A DNA stretch of 64,000 nt from Flavobacterium cheongpyeongense (GTDB taxonomy: Bacteria > Bacteroidota > Bacteroidia > Flavobacteriales > Flavobacteriaceae): contig NZ_QJHK01000003.1 of assembly GCF_003202435.1 (NCBI RefSeq), forward strand, positions 124,001 to 188,000, in the 5' to 3' direction. Of this stretch, positions 23,481 to 32,264 are shown piece by piece; the stretch's first letter is position 1; each line of letters begins with the position of its first letter. The position numbers and the translations under genes were made by a program. The notes under the pieces were generated by a model. It saw only the letters and a list, made by a program, of their open reading frames with translations, was not told the DNA's origin and did not search any database.

Positions 23481-24707
23481 TTATACTAATTGTTTCAGCG
23501 CAATCTCAAAAGCTGTTGCACTGATATTTGTTTTTAACGGATTTAAAGCATATGTTTTTACAATTGCATTTTTAATAATTTCTGAAGTATCGTTAAAAAT
23601 GGCCTCATCTGTCATTTGAACTTTTTTCTCCATAAAGTAGGCAAAAACCCTTGCCATTCCGCAATTTGAAATAAAATCGGGAATCAAACTTACTTTATGA
23701 TCCACTTCTTCCATAATAGAACCAAAGAAAATTTCTTTGTCAGCAAAAGGAACATTCGCTCCACATGAAATAACTTCAAGTCCGTTTACAATTAAACTGT
23801 CAATTTGATTTTGAGTAACCAATCTTGAAGCAGCACAAGGGGTAAAAATTTCAGCACCAATGGTCCATATTTTAGAATTGATTTCTTCAAAAGGAATCAT
23901 ATTTTTGGCAACTAATTTATTTCCGTCTTTGTTTAAAAATAAGGTTCTGATTTCTTCAAAAGAAAAACCTTCTTCCTTAATTAAACCTCCGTCACGGTCA
24001 ATAATTCCAATTACTTTGGCCCCCATTTCAGCCAGATAAAAAGCTGCTGCAGAACCAACGTTTCCAAAACCCTGAACAATTGCTTTTTTGCCTTTTATAT
24101 CTCCGCCGTAAGTTGCATAAAAATGACGAACGGCTTCAGCAACTCCAAAACCGGTAATCATATCGGCAACAGTGTATTTTCGGGTTACATCCGGAGAGAA
24201 TTTCGGGTTTTCAATCACTTTGATTACACCCTGACGTAATTGTCCAATTCTATTAATTTTATCCGCTTCTGTTGGTTTAAAATGTCCGTTAAAAACACCT
24301 TCCTGCGGATGCCAGACACCACATTCTTCTGTCATTGGGATTACTTCATGAATTTCATCCACATTTAAATCCCCGCCTGTTCCGTAATAACTTTTTAATA
24401 AAGGAGAAACTGCTTTGTACCAGCGCTGTAAAACACCTTTTTTACGAGGATCGTTCGGATCAAAATTAATTCCGGATTTAGCACCGCCTATTGCAGGTCC
24501 TGAAACCGAAAATTTAACTTCCATTGTTTTGGCTAGTGACAATACTTCATTCATATCCAGTCCTTTTCTCATTCTGGTACCTCCACCAGCGGCTCCTCCA
24601 CGAAGCGAATTAATAACTGTCCAGCCTTCTGCTTCTGTTTCAGAATCTTTCCAGTTAAAAACAATTTCAGGGTCTTTGTTTTCAAATTGCTGCAATAAAT
24701 CTTTCAT
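23481..24707 (-). CDS. Glu/Leu/Phe/Val dehydrogenase
   Basis: 408 residues. GGGTRMRKGLDMNEVLSLA and the catalytic-Lys block SGPAIGGAKSGINFDP, then GTGGDLNVDE, place it in the amino-acid dehydrogenase superfamily. The Rossmann motif GFGNVGSAAAFYLAEMG binds NAD(P). The enzyme oxidatively deaminates an amino acid (glutamate or a branched-chain one) to the 2-oxo acid in the cytoplasm. Substrate cannot be fixed from sequence alone; length and motifs are normal. It is a monocistronic reverse-strand gene with its own terminator. Confidence 0.88.
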   Translation of the reverse strand: MKDLLQQFENKDPEIVFNWKDSETEAEGWTVINSLRGGAAGGGTRMRKGLDMNEVLSLAKTMEVKFSVSGPAIGGAKSGINFDPNDPRKKGVLQRWYKAVSPLLKSYYGTGGDLNVDEIHEVIPMTEECGVWHPQEGVFNGHFKPTEADKINRIGQLRQGVIKVIENPKFSPDVTRKYTVADMITGFGVAEAVRHFYATYGGDIKGKKAIVQGFGNVGSAAAFYLAEMGAKVIGIIDRDGGLIKEEGFSFEEIRTLFLNKDGNKLVAKNMIPFEEINSKIWTIGAEIFTPCAASRLVTQNQIDSLIVNGLEVISCGANVPFADKEIFFGSIMEEVDHKVSLIPDFISNCGMARVFAYFMEKKVQMTDEAIFNDTSEIIKNAIVKTYALNPLKTNISATAFEIALKQLV

Positions 24708-24789
24708 TTCGTTAAAGTATGTTTAGTTTTTGTAAAAGTATGAAATAGAATAATGCGAATAATGTATTTTGAATCTATTTTCTTTTATG

Positions 24790-24830
24790 CAAAAAGAAAG
24801 CCGGAAACAAGATTGTTTTCGGCTTTAAAA
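24790..24830 (-). terminator. Terminator of chalcone-isomerase-like gene
   Basis: On the reverse strand AAAGCCG and CGGCTTT, with AAACAA/TTGTTT inner pairing, form a stem followed by TTTTT. It lies between the 24850 stop and the dehydrogenase start. Confidence 0.75.
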
Positions 24831-24849
24831 TTTGTAAAATCAGGAAATG

Positions 24850-25422
24850 TTATTGTCCTAATAAATTTTTCTTTAATGTTTCATCAACCGGTTTGTCAGA
24901 AAGCCAGATTCCGAATAAGGCTTTTTTAAAATCAAATCCGGTAATTTTTCCTTTAAAGGCTTCATTTTTAAAAACATTGATGGTCTGGTCAATCGGATTG
25001 TAAGCTAAGATAAAAACATCTTTTTCTGTGATTTTATCACTTAAAAAAGTTTTTAACTGTTCGATTCTCGGTCTTAATTCTTCAAGGTTACTTCCAGCAG
25101 ATTTCTCAAAACCCACATTCATGGCTTTGGTTAATTTGTTAGCAGAGACCATAGAAGAAGTAATTTCAATTCGTATCGCCATTTCAGTATCACTGTCAAT
25201 GATAAATTGAGGATCCTGGCTCAATTGCGATAAATACAAAGCCTGGACATAAACTTCTAACCACATTTTTGATCTCCCGCCGGCACCGTTAAGTTGTAAA
25301 GTTTTGTTTAGGATATCAATTTTTCTTGGAACTGTAACGCCATTTACATCTATATGTGTTTGTGCGGATACTGTAAATTGTAGACTTAAAAGTAACGTGA
25401 GTATTAGTAAAATCTTTTTCAT
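24850..25422 (-). CDS. Secreted chalcone isomerase-like protein
   Basis: 190 residues. A signal peptide (MKKILLILTLLLSLQFTVSA) with cleavage before QTHIDVNG indicates export. The mature part (LNGAGGRSKMWLEVYVQALY, later VFKNEAFKGKITGFDFKKAL, FGIWLSDKPVD) matches bacterial chalcone isomerase-like domains, which bind fatty-acid-like ligands rather than chalcones in most bacteria. Function in vivo is unknown. It is a single gene with its own terminator. Confidence 0.8.
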   Translation of the reverse strand: MKKILLILTLLLSLQFTVSAQTHIDVNGVTVPRKIDILNKTLQLNGAGGRSKMWLEVYVQALYLSQLSQDPQFIIDSDTEMAIRIEITSSMVSANKLTKAMNVGFEKSAGSNLEELRPRIEQLKTFLSDKITEKDVFILAYNPIDQTINVFKNEAFKGKITGFDFKKALFGIWLSDKPVDETLKKNLLGQ

Positions 25423-25883
25423 AGTCTTTCGTGATAATTGTTTTTTAGTGGTTTTTGTTTTTAGTGGTTTTTGTTTTTTGCAAAAATACCTTTAATTTCT
25501 AAAATTGAGAGCTTTAAACGACAAGTTTTTTGTGATATTGTCTTTGTTTTTAAAATATACTGAATTCATAATCAAAATAGTAAGGGTAATTTCACTGCAG
25601 ATTAGAGAGTCGTTTTATGGCTTATGATTTTGTTTTAATTAATATCTTAATCACTTTCCTTTAATTTTATTATCCATATTTTTCCTCTAAAAATCTGAAA
25701 TATACTATGAAATCTAAGTTTTAATGATTTATTTTCAACGCAGTTACGAAAACGTTATCGTATTTTTGTATAAACACACAAAAATACTATGCATGCATTG
25801 TTATTTGGTATTTAAAATTTATATTTGAAAAGCTTTTTTATGGAAACAGAAAGAGCCTTTAACCACTTTAAAGAACGACTATT
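25423..25883. other. Divergent promoter gap with possible small upstream ORF
   Basis: The 461-bp gap separates the chalcone isomerase-like and acyl-CoA dehydrogenase genes. A two-copy direct repeat of TTTTTAGTGGTTTTTG lies at about 25445-25485. TATTTTTG at about 25760 fits the Bacteroidota -7 consensus TAnnTTTG, but no clear -33 TTG is spaced correctly. A 19-codon ORF at 25840-25899 overlaps the dehydrogenase start. Confidence 0.4.
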
Positions 25884-27026
25884 ATGGATTTTAATCTAAC
25901 AGAAGAGCATTTAATGATTCAGCAGGCTGCGAGGGATTTTGCTCAAAACGAATTATTGCCGGGTGTAATTGACAGAGATGAAAAACAAATTTTTCCGACC
26001 GAGCAGGTAAAAAAAATGGGACAGTTAGGGTTTATGGGGATGATGGTTGATCCAAAATACGGCGGAAGCGGTCTGGATACGGTTTCTTACGTAATTGCAA
26101 TGGAAGAAATCTCAAAGGTAGATGCATCAGCTTCAGTGGTGATGTCTGTAAATAATTCATTAGTTTGTTGGGGATTACAGGAATTTGGAACCGAAGAACA
26201 AAAACAAAAATATTTACCGGGTCTTGCTTCTGGTGAAATTCACGGTGCTTTTTGCTTAAGCGAGCCGGAAGCCGGTAGTGATGCTACTTCGCAAAAGACT
26301 ACTGCTCTTGATATGGGAGACCATTATTTGGTAAACGGTACAAAAAACTGGATCACAAACGGAAGTACAGCATCTGTTTATTTGGTTATTGCCCAAACGC
26401 ATGCCGAATTAAAACATAAAGGAATTAATGTTCTTATTATGACTAAAGATATGCCTGGCTTTACTGTTGGGCCAAAAGAACAAAAAATGGGTATCCGGGG
26501 ATCTGATACGCATTCCCTAATGTTTAGTGATGTAAAAGTTCCTAAAGAGAACAGGATTGGGGAAGACGGTTTCGGGTTTAAGTTTGCCATGAAAACACTT
26601 GCCGGTGGCCGTATCGGAATTGCTTCTCAGGCTTTGGGAATTGCTTCAGGAGCTTATGAACGGGCTTTGAAATATTCCAAAGAGCGCAAAGCTTTCGGAA
26701 CCGAAATCTGCAATCATCAGGCTATTGCCTTTAAACTGGCAGATATGGCGGTAAATATCGAAGCTGCCCGTCATCTGTGTATGAAAGCTGCCTGGGATAA
26801 AGACCAGCACAAAAATTATGACGTAAGCGGTGCAATGGCAAAATTATTTGCTTCGCAGGTTGCTATGGATACAGCGGTTGAAGCTGTTCAGATTCATGGA
26901 GGAAACGGCTACGTAAAGGAATACCATGTAGAACGCATGATGCGTGATGCAAAAATTACTCAGATTTACGAAGGGACTTCAGAAATTCAGAAAATTGTAA
27001 TTTCAAGGGCAATTATTGCAGAATAA
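25884..27026 (+). CDS. Acyl-CoA dehydrogenase
   Basis: 380 residues, the usual length. Family landmarks include FCLSEPEAGSDATSQKTTA (FAD/substrate region), KNWITNGSTAS, RKAFGTEICNHQAI, and the C-terminal IYEGTSEIQKIVISRAII block with the catalytic Glu region of short-chain enzymes. It is an FAD-dependent cytoplasmic enzyme of beta-oxidation or branched-chain amino-acid breakdown. A hairpin terminator follows at 27051. Confidence 0.93.
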   Translation: MDFNLTEEHLMIQQAARDFAQNELLPGVIDRDEKQIFPTEQVKKMGQLGFMGMMVDPKYGGSGLDTVSYVIAMEEISKVDASASVVMSVNNSLVCWGLQEFGTEEQKQKYLPGLASGEIHGAFCLSEPEAGSDATSQKTTALDMGDHYLVNGTKNWITNGSTASVYLVIAQTHAELKHKGINVLIMTKDMPGFTVGPKEQKMGIRGSDTHSLMFSDVKVPKENRIGEDGFGFKFAMKTLAGGRIGIASQALGIASGAYERALKYSKERKAFGTEICNHQAIAFKLADMAVNIEAARHLCMKAAWDKDQHKNYDVSGAMAKLFASQVAMDTAVEAVQIHGGNGYVKEYHVERMMRDAKITQIYEGTSEIQKIVISRAIIAE

Positions 27027-27050
27027 TTTTCCTTGTTTAAATGTATATAA

Positions 27051-27089
27051 AAACCCTTTCTGAAGTCAAGCTTCGAAAGGGTTTTATTT
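27051..27089 (+). terminator. Terminator of acyl-CoA dehydrogenase gene
   Basis: AAACCCTTTC-GAAG pairs with CTTC-GAAAGGGTTT across a 5-nt loop and is followed by TATTTT. Confidence 0.8.
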
Positions 27090-27134
27090 TAAGATGAAAA
27101 ATTAAGTACTTTTACAGCAATAGATTTTACTTTT

Positions 27135-27812
27135 ATGTACGAAGAATTAAAATATTGGTATTTGCGCGATCACAAATTGTTCAGGACTTTAAGTTTCAGT
27201 CAAATCAGGCAATTATGTATCATTACAGGTTTTAAAAAAGCATCAAAAGGCGAAATTATTTATTTCTCTTCTTCTGATCTGCCCCGTATTTTTTTACTTA
27301 AAAAAGGAAATATCAAAATTGTTGCTGTCGATGAAGACGGAAACGAAACCATCAAGGATATTATACAGAAAGGGGATTTATTTGGCGAATTAACTTTAGA
27401 GGCAGATCATAAAACCAACGAATACGCAAAAGTACTTTCTGACGATGTTGTGATCTGCAGTTTTTTAATGTCTGATTTTGAAGATTTATTATTAAGAAAT
27501 CCAACCCTGGCACTTTCTTATACAAAATTTGTAGGCCTTAAAATGAAGCGCATCAAGAATAGTTATGCGAACTTAATTTCTAAAGATGCCAAAACCAGAT
27601 TATATCAATTCCTAAAAGACTGGGCAGAGCAGGAAGGGGTTAAAAACGGGAATTCTGTTACGATTGAAAATTATCTGACTCAAAATGACATTGCGCAAAT
27701 TATTTGTACTTCAAGACAAACAGCCACACAGCTCCTTAATGAAATGGAAGCCAATAATCTTTTAATGTACAAGAGAAAAGAGATCCTTATTGCCGATATC
27801 AATAAGTTATAA
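27135..27812 (+). CDS. Crp/Fnr family transcriptional regulator
   Basis: 225 residues. The cyclic-nucleotide-binding-like beta-roll (FLLKKGNIKIVAVDEDGNE, GDLFGELTLE) is followed by a dimerisation helix and a Crp-type winged helix (LTQNDIAQIICTSRQTATQLL). The PBC-like segment lacks the full cAMP signature, and no FNR-type cysteine cluster is seen at the N-terminus, so the signal is unknown. It is a single gene; the following redox-gene run starts 88 bp downstream and may be among its targets. Confidence 0.88.
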   Translation: MYEELKYWYLRDHKLFRTLSFSQIRQLCIITGFKKASKGEIIYFSSSDLPRIFLLKKGNIKIVAVDEDGNETIKDIIQKGDLFGELTLEADHKTNEYAKVLSDDVVICSFLMSDFEDLLLRNPTLALSYTKFVGLKMKRIKNSYANLISKDAKTRLYQFLKDWAEQEGVKNGNSVTIENYLTQNDIAQIICTSRQTATQLLNEMEANNLLMYKRKEILIADINKL

Positions 27813-27900
27813 TTATTTTGTCTCAAGTGTAACGTAGCCGACATTTTGTTTTTTCAGACTGCAGTAGTTTTACATTATCAAAAGATTAAAACTATTAATT

Positions 27901-28488
27901 ATGAAAAAATTACTTTTTATATTGGTGATACTTACTTCTGTTGCCCATGCACAAACTGCACTTCCCAAATCTGCAACTGATATTGCTCCTTTACTAATAG
28001 GAGAAAAAATTCCAAATTCGATTTTAAAATCATCTGAAAACGAAGCCGTAAGTGTTTCTGATTTAATTAAGAAAAAGAAAACAGTTTTGGTTTTTTACCG
28101 TGGTGGATGGTGCCCATATTGTAACATGCATTTGTCTGCTTTGGCGGAAGCCGAAAAACAAATTCTGGATACTGGATATCAGATTGTTGCCATAAGTCCG
28201 GACACTCCGGAGAATTTAAAAACGACTAAAGATAAGGTAAAATATACTTTACTTTCAGACTCAAAAGGAGAATTAATCAAAGCCTTTGGAATTGCTTTTG
28301 AAGCTCCTGAAAACTATAAGTCAGTTATTAACGTAAATTCTAATGTAGCTAATACTGGTTTTTTACCAGTTCCTTCTGTTTTTGTAATAAACACAGATGG
28401 TACTGTTGTATTTGAATATGTTTCACCTGATTTTAAACATCGTATGACAACTGAATTATTAGTTTCAGTTTTAAAAAACTTAAAATAA
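27901..28488 (+). CDS. Secreted peroxiredoxin-like (AhpC/TSA) protein
   Basis: 195 residues. A signal peptide (MKKLLFILVILTSVAHA) is followed by a thioredoxin-fold redoxin domain with FYRGGWCPYCNMHLSAL. The first cysteine is in the peroxidatic position and CPYC forms a CxxC. DTDGTVVFEY-like strands (here NTDGTVVFEYVSPDF) finish the fold. It probably reduces peroxides or thiols in the periplasm. It starts a tight run: the YHS gene begins 6 bp later, then DoxX-like, DinB and NRDE genes. Confidence 0.85.
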   Translation: MKKLLFILVILTSVAHAQTALPKSATDIAPLLIGEKIPNSILKSSENEAVSVSDLIKKKKTVLVFYRGGWCPYCNMHLSALAEAEKQILDTGYQIVAISPDTPENLKTTKDKVKYTLLSDSKGELIKAFGIAFEAPENYKSVINVNSNVANTGFLPVPSVFVINTDGTVVFEYVSPDFKHRMTTELLVSVLKNLK

Positions 28489-28494
28489 ATCAAG

Positions 28495-28953
28495 ATGAGA
28501 AAGCTGTTTTCAATAGTGTTTCTTTTCGTATCAGTTGTAACATTATCGCAAAATGATGCTAAAAGAATTACACAGTACAATTTAGAAAGTAAACTCGCTA
28601 TTCAGGGTTACGATCCTGTAGCTTATTTTAAACAAAACAAGCCTCTAAAAGGCAAAAACGATTTTACGGTAAGTTATATGGGAGTTACTTATAAGTTCTC
28701 ATCGGGAGCGAACAAAGAAATTTTCCTCAAAAACCCTGCTGGTTTTGAACCTCAGTTTGGCGGCTGGTGTGCTTATGCAATGGGGAGTGCCGGAGAAAAA
28801 GTAACAATTGATCCCGAAACATTTAAAATTACAGATGGAAAGCTCTATCTTTTTTATAATGCTTATTTCAATAATACATTAAAAAGTTGGAATAAAGACG
28901 AAAATAATCTGAAAGCAAAAGCTGATCTGAACTGGAAAAAAATCTATAAATAA
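28495..28953 (+). CDS. YHS domain-containing exported protein
   Basis: 152 residues. A signal peptide (MRKLFSIVFLFVSVVTLS) is followed by AIQGYDPVAYF and then VTYKFSSGANKEIFLKNPAGFEPQFGG-type YHS sequence, with GGWCAYAMG giving a metal-ligand Cys. YHS domains bind heavy-metal ions. It lies in the redox run and may bind metal in the periplasm. Confidence 0.82.
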   Translation: MRKLFSIVFLFVSVVTLSQNDAKRITQYNLESKLAIQGYDPVAYFKQNKPLKGKNDFTVSYMGVTYKFSSGANKEIFLKNPAGFEPQFGGWCAYAMGSAGEKVTIDPETFKITDGKLYLFYNAYFNNTLKSWNKDENNLKAKADLNWKKIYK

Positions 28954-28958
28954 ACGGT

Positions 28959-29345
28959 ATGAAAACAACACAAATAAGCTGGATTTTGCGGTTACTTGCT
29001 TCGGTAATTTTATTACAGACATTGTATTTTAAATTTACCGCTGCTTTAGAGAGCGTTTATATTTTTCGTAGCTTAGGTATAGAACCATATGGGAGAATAG
29101 GCTCCGGAATAGCAGAACTGATTGTTGTGATCTTAATTTTAATACCTAAAACCACATGGCTGGGAGCTTTAGGCGGGTGTGGCGTTATGATTGGTGCGAT
29201 ACTTTCGCATTTATTTGTTTTAGGAATTGAAGTTCAGAGCGATGGAGGACTGCTTTTTTTTCTGGCTGTCATTACATTCTTATGCTGTCTGATATTACTT
29301 TATAGGGATAGAAATATAATTATTAATCTTTTAAAAATGAAATAA
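28959..29345 (+). CDS. DoxX-like membrane protein
   Basis: 128 residues with four predicted membrane helices (ILRLLASVILLQTLYFKF, IAELIVVILILIP, GAIL-containing third helix, LFFLAVITFLCCLIL). The pattern of a small four-helix protein with a KF after helix 1 fits DoxX-like families, which are linked to redox or thiol metabolism. It is co-transcribed with the YHS and DinB genes. Confidence 0.75.
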   Translation: MKTTQISWILRLLASVILLQTLYFKFTAALESVYIFRSLGIEPYGRIGSGIAELIVVILILIPKTTWLGALGGCGVMIGAILSHLFVLGIEVQSDGGLLFFLAVITFLCCLILLYRDRNIIINLLKMK

Positions 29346-29347
29346 TT

Positions 29348-29836
29348 ATGCTGCTGAAATCAATAAACCAAAGTTTAGATGAATTGGTGAATTTGTTAGA
29401 TCAGTTGTCTGATGAATCTTACTCAAAATCTTGTAAGGCCTTAACCAATTCCAGTATTGGCGAACATACACGACATATTCTTGAAATGTTTCAATGCCTT
29501 GAAAAAAGTTACGATTTTGGAGTTTTAAATTATGATAACCGGGATCGCAATAAGCGTATTGAAACCGAAACACAGTTTGCAAAACAATGTATTTGTGATG
29601 TGAAGGCCAGTTTAAAGAAAGAAAACAAAATAGTATTTTTAGATCAAATGATCGATGGACTTACGTTTAGGATTCAAAGTAACTACTACAGGGAACTTTT
29701 GTATAACTTAGAACATTGTATTCATCATCAGGCCTTAATAAAAGTGGCTCTTTTGCAATATGAAAATATTGAATTAAATGAAAATTTTGGTGTGGCACGA
29801 TCTACAATAGAATATAAAAAACAATGTGTACAGTAA
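29348..29836 (+). CDS. DinB family protein
   Basis: 162 residues. The SSIGEHTRHILEMFQCLE segment and EHCIHHQALIKVALLQ near residue 130 give the three-histidine metal site of DinB/YfiT four-helix proteins, some of which are thiol-dependent transferases. It starts 2 bp after the DoxX-like stop, and the next gene overlaps its 3' end by 13 bp. Substrate unknown. Confidence 0.8.
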   Translation: MLLKSINQSLDELVNLLDQLSDESYSKSCKALTNSSIGEHTRHILEMFQCLEKSYDFGVLNYDNRDRNKRIETETQFAKQCICDVKASLKKENKIVFLDQMIDGLTFRIQSNYYRELLYNLEHCIHHQALIKVALLQYENIELNENFGVARSTIEYKKQCVQ

Positions 29837-30534
29837 GTTTTATAAATAGCAATAATACTGTAATAATCACCTCAAATAGAGATGAGAAAATAGTACGTCC
29901 AGGTGCTGTTCCGCCTAAAAATTACATTTGCAACGGCAAAAACATCCTGTATCCCAAAGATCCAAAAGCCGGCGGGACGTGGTTTGCTGTTGACGCAAAC
30001 GGAACTATTCTGGTGCTTTTAAATGGCGGTATCGAAAAACATAAAGCTCAGTTTTCGTATAGAAAAAGCCGGGGTCTCATTGCTTTAGATATTATTTGCA
30101 GTGATTCTCCTAAAGATTTCTGGAAACAAATCAATCTTGAAGATATCGAACCATTTACGCTGGTTTTATATCAGGACAAAAAACTGTATGAACTTATTTG
30201 GGATGGCTTCATTAAAAGAGATTCCCAATTAAATGAAAATCAAAATCATATCTGGTCTTCTGTAACTTTATATTCAGAGGAGATTAGAAAAAAACGCTCC
30301 GGCTGGTTTGTGAATTTCTTAAAAGAAAAAAATGAGATTACAGCTTTGGATATGCTTGTTTTTCATCGAAATACCGAAGGAGATGATGCTGAAAACGGCT
30401 TAATTATCAACAGAGAGAATACTTTAAAAACATTAAGTATCTCCCAAGTTATTGTAGACAAGAACAAGAGTGTTATTGATTACCATGATTTAGTTAACGA
30501 AAAGGAGTTTTCTACTGCTTTTATTAGTATTTAA
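29824..30534 (+). CDS. NRDE (TANGO2-like) family protein
   Basis: 236 residues. It begins MCTVSFINSNNTVIITSNRDE, the conserved Met-Cys start and NRDE motif of the TANGO2 family, followed by KAGGTWFAVDANG. TANGO2-like proteins are Ntn-hydrolase-like and linked to haem or lipid handling; bacterial role is unclear. It overlaps the DinB gene, so it belongs to the same operon. Confidence 0.9.
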   Translation: MCTVSFINSNNTVIITSNRDEKIVRPGAVPPKNYICNGKNILYPKDPKAGGTWFAVDANGTILVLLNGGIEKHKAQFSYRKSRGLIALDIICSDSPKDFWKQINLEDIEPFTLVLYQDKKLYELIWDGFIKRDSQLNENQNHIWSSVTLYSEEIRKKRSGWFVNFLKEKNEITALDMLVFHRNTEGDDAENGLIINRENTLKTLSISQVIVDKNKSVIDYHDLVNEKEFSTAFISI

Positions 30535-30545
30535 TACCCTATCAG

Positions 30546-31580
30546 ATGAAATTGTTTTTCCATAAAATTGCAAATTGGGAGTATTGGCCCTTTCAGGTTC
30601 TCTACGTTCCGATTTATTTTCTTTGGGCCTATTATGCGCTTAAAGCAAGATCAGTTTTTTTCTTTAATGCCTCAAATCCGAAAATTAAAAACGGAGGATT
30701 TCTGATGGAAAGCAAAAAGCAGATTTATGATTTGCTTCCAAAAAAATATTATCCAAAAACTATTTTAATTAAGGAAAACAGCCAGTTGGAGACGATTATT
30801 GATGAGCTTGCTCAGAAAGGGATTTGTTTTCCATTAATCGCAAAACCGGATATTGGTTTACGGGGCTCAGGAGTTAAAAAAATCGATACTGTTTCTGAAC
30901 TTAAAAAATATAATGAAAGGGCCAATTTTGATTTTTTGCTTCAGGATATCATTCCGTTTAAAAATGAAGTTGGTGTTTTCTATGTGCGGCATCCAGACGA
31001 AAATGAAGGCAGAATTACCGGAATTGTTTACAAAGAATTCCTGATTGTTATTGGTGATGGCGTTTTGACTATTGAAGATTTAATTCGTAAAACGCCCAGA
31101 TTTAAGCTACAGCTGCGAGCATTGCAAAAAGAATATGGAGATTTATTACAACGGACTCTTGCAAAAGGAGAAGAATTGAATTTAGTTCCGTTTGGCAATC
31201 ATGCACGGGGTGCAAAATTTATTGACGTAAGCCACTGGATTACACCAAAATTAACCGAAACAATTAATAAAATCTGCTCACAGATTCCAGAGTTTTACTT
31301 CGGAAGATTTGATATTATGTACAACTCTTTTGAAGAATTAGAAAGAGGTGAAAACTTTCAGATTGTAGAATTAAACGGGGCTGCAAGTGAACCAACACAT
31401 ATATACGATTCTAAGCATTCTGTATGGTTTGCGTGGAAAGAACTGGCGCGACACATTACGTACCTCTACGAAATAAGTGCAGCTAATTATAAAAGAGGGT
31501 TTCCTTATTTAGAACACAAAGCGGGTATGAATCAATACCGCTTGCATTTGGCTCAAAACAACAAAATTTTAAATTTTTAA
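30546..31580 (+). CDS. ATP-grasp family ligase-like protein
   Basis: 344 residues. The N-terminus has a hydrophobic stretch (PFQVLYVPIYFLWAYYALKA), possibly a membrane anchor. The ATP-grasp part shows FPLIAKPDIGLRGSGVKKI (Lys for ATP binding), FDFLLQDIIPFKNEVGVFY, and FQIVELNGAASEPTHIYD with the Glu-x-Asn metal site. These resemble D-Ala-D-Ala ligase-type enzymes, but the acceptor is unknown. It sits between the NRDE and LysE-like genes with short gaps, so it probably shares their transcript. Confidence 0.75.
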   Translation: MKLFFHKIANWEYWPFQVLYVPIYFLWAYYALKARSVFFFNASNPKIKNGGFLMESKKQIYDLLPKKYYPKTILIKENSQLETIIDELAQKGICFPLIAKPDIGLRGSGVKKIDTVSELKKYNERANFDFLLQDIIPFKNEVGVFYVRHPDENEGRITGIVYKEFLIVIGDGVLTIEDLIRKTPRFKLQLRALQKEYGDLLQRTLAKGEELNLVPFGNHARGAKFIDVSHWITPKLTETINKICSQIPEFYFGRFDIMYNSFEELERGENFQIVELNGAASEPTHIYDSKHSVWFAWKELARHITYLYEISAANYKRGFPYLEHKAGMNQYRLHLAQNNKILNF

Positions 31581-31583
31581 GGA

Positions 31584-32243
31584 ATGTTTAAAAAGGCTCA
31601 AAATATAGCTGTAGGATTTGTGGTGAGCTTTATTGGGTCGATTCCTTTAGGGTATCTTAATTTAGCCGGATTAGAAATTTATTCAAAGTCAGGACTTCCT
31701 AATTTAGTTTTCTTTTTACTTGGAGTTGTTTTTATAGAAACGTTTGTCATTTATTTTACGCTGCTTTTTGCCGGACAATTAGTAAAGAATAAAAAAGTGA
31801 TAAAAGCACTTGATTTTTTTGCCGTTTTTTTTATGTTTATTTTGGCGTATTTCTTTTATTTTAATTCCGCTTCACCTTCACGATTAAATAGTAATTTGAG
31901 TTCGTATTTAATGTATCCTCCATTTGTAATTGGAGTAGTTTTGAACTGTTTTAATTTTTTACAGTTGCCTTTTTGGACAAGCTGGAATTTATATTTAGTG
32001 AATGAGAGCTATATTGCAACCGAAAAAAAGTTAAAATATTATTATATTGCAGGCACTTTGATGGGCATTTTTTTAGGAATGTTAAGTCTGATCCTGGCAT
32101 TGCATATTATTCTTCAAAAAACAAATCACTTATCAAAGTATATAATGCCTGTATTTATTCCACTCTTTTTTGTTTTATTAGGGAGCATTCAGGTGTTTAA
32201 GGTGTATAAAAAATATTTTAAACCAACTGCTTCAGCGTTTTAG
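31584..32243 (+). CDS. LysE-like family transporter
   Basis: 219 residues with about six hydrophobic helices. The N-terminal GFVVSFIGSIPLGYLNLAGL resembles the conserved first helix of LysE/RhtB exporters. It starts 3 bp after the ATP-grasp stop. Export of an amino acid or related metabolite is a family inference. Confidence 0.65.
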   Translation: MFKKAQNIAVGFVVSFIGSIPLGYLNLAGLEIYSKSGLPNLVFFLLGVVFIETFVIYFTLLFAGQLVKNKKVIKALDFFAVFFMFILAYFFYFNSASPSRLNSNLSSYLMYPPFVIGVVLNCFNFLQLPFWTSWNLYLVNESYIATEKKLKYYYIAGTLMGIFLGMLSLILALHIILQKTNHLSKYIMPVFIPLFFVLLGSIQVFKVYKKYFKPTASAF

Positions 32244-32264
32244 CTTTGAAGCTAAAATTCTGCT

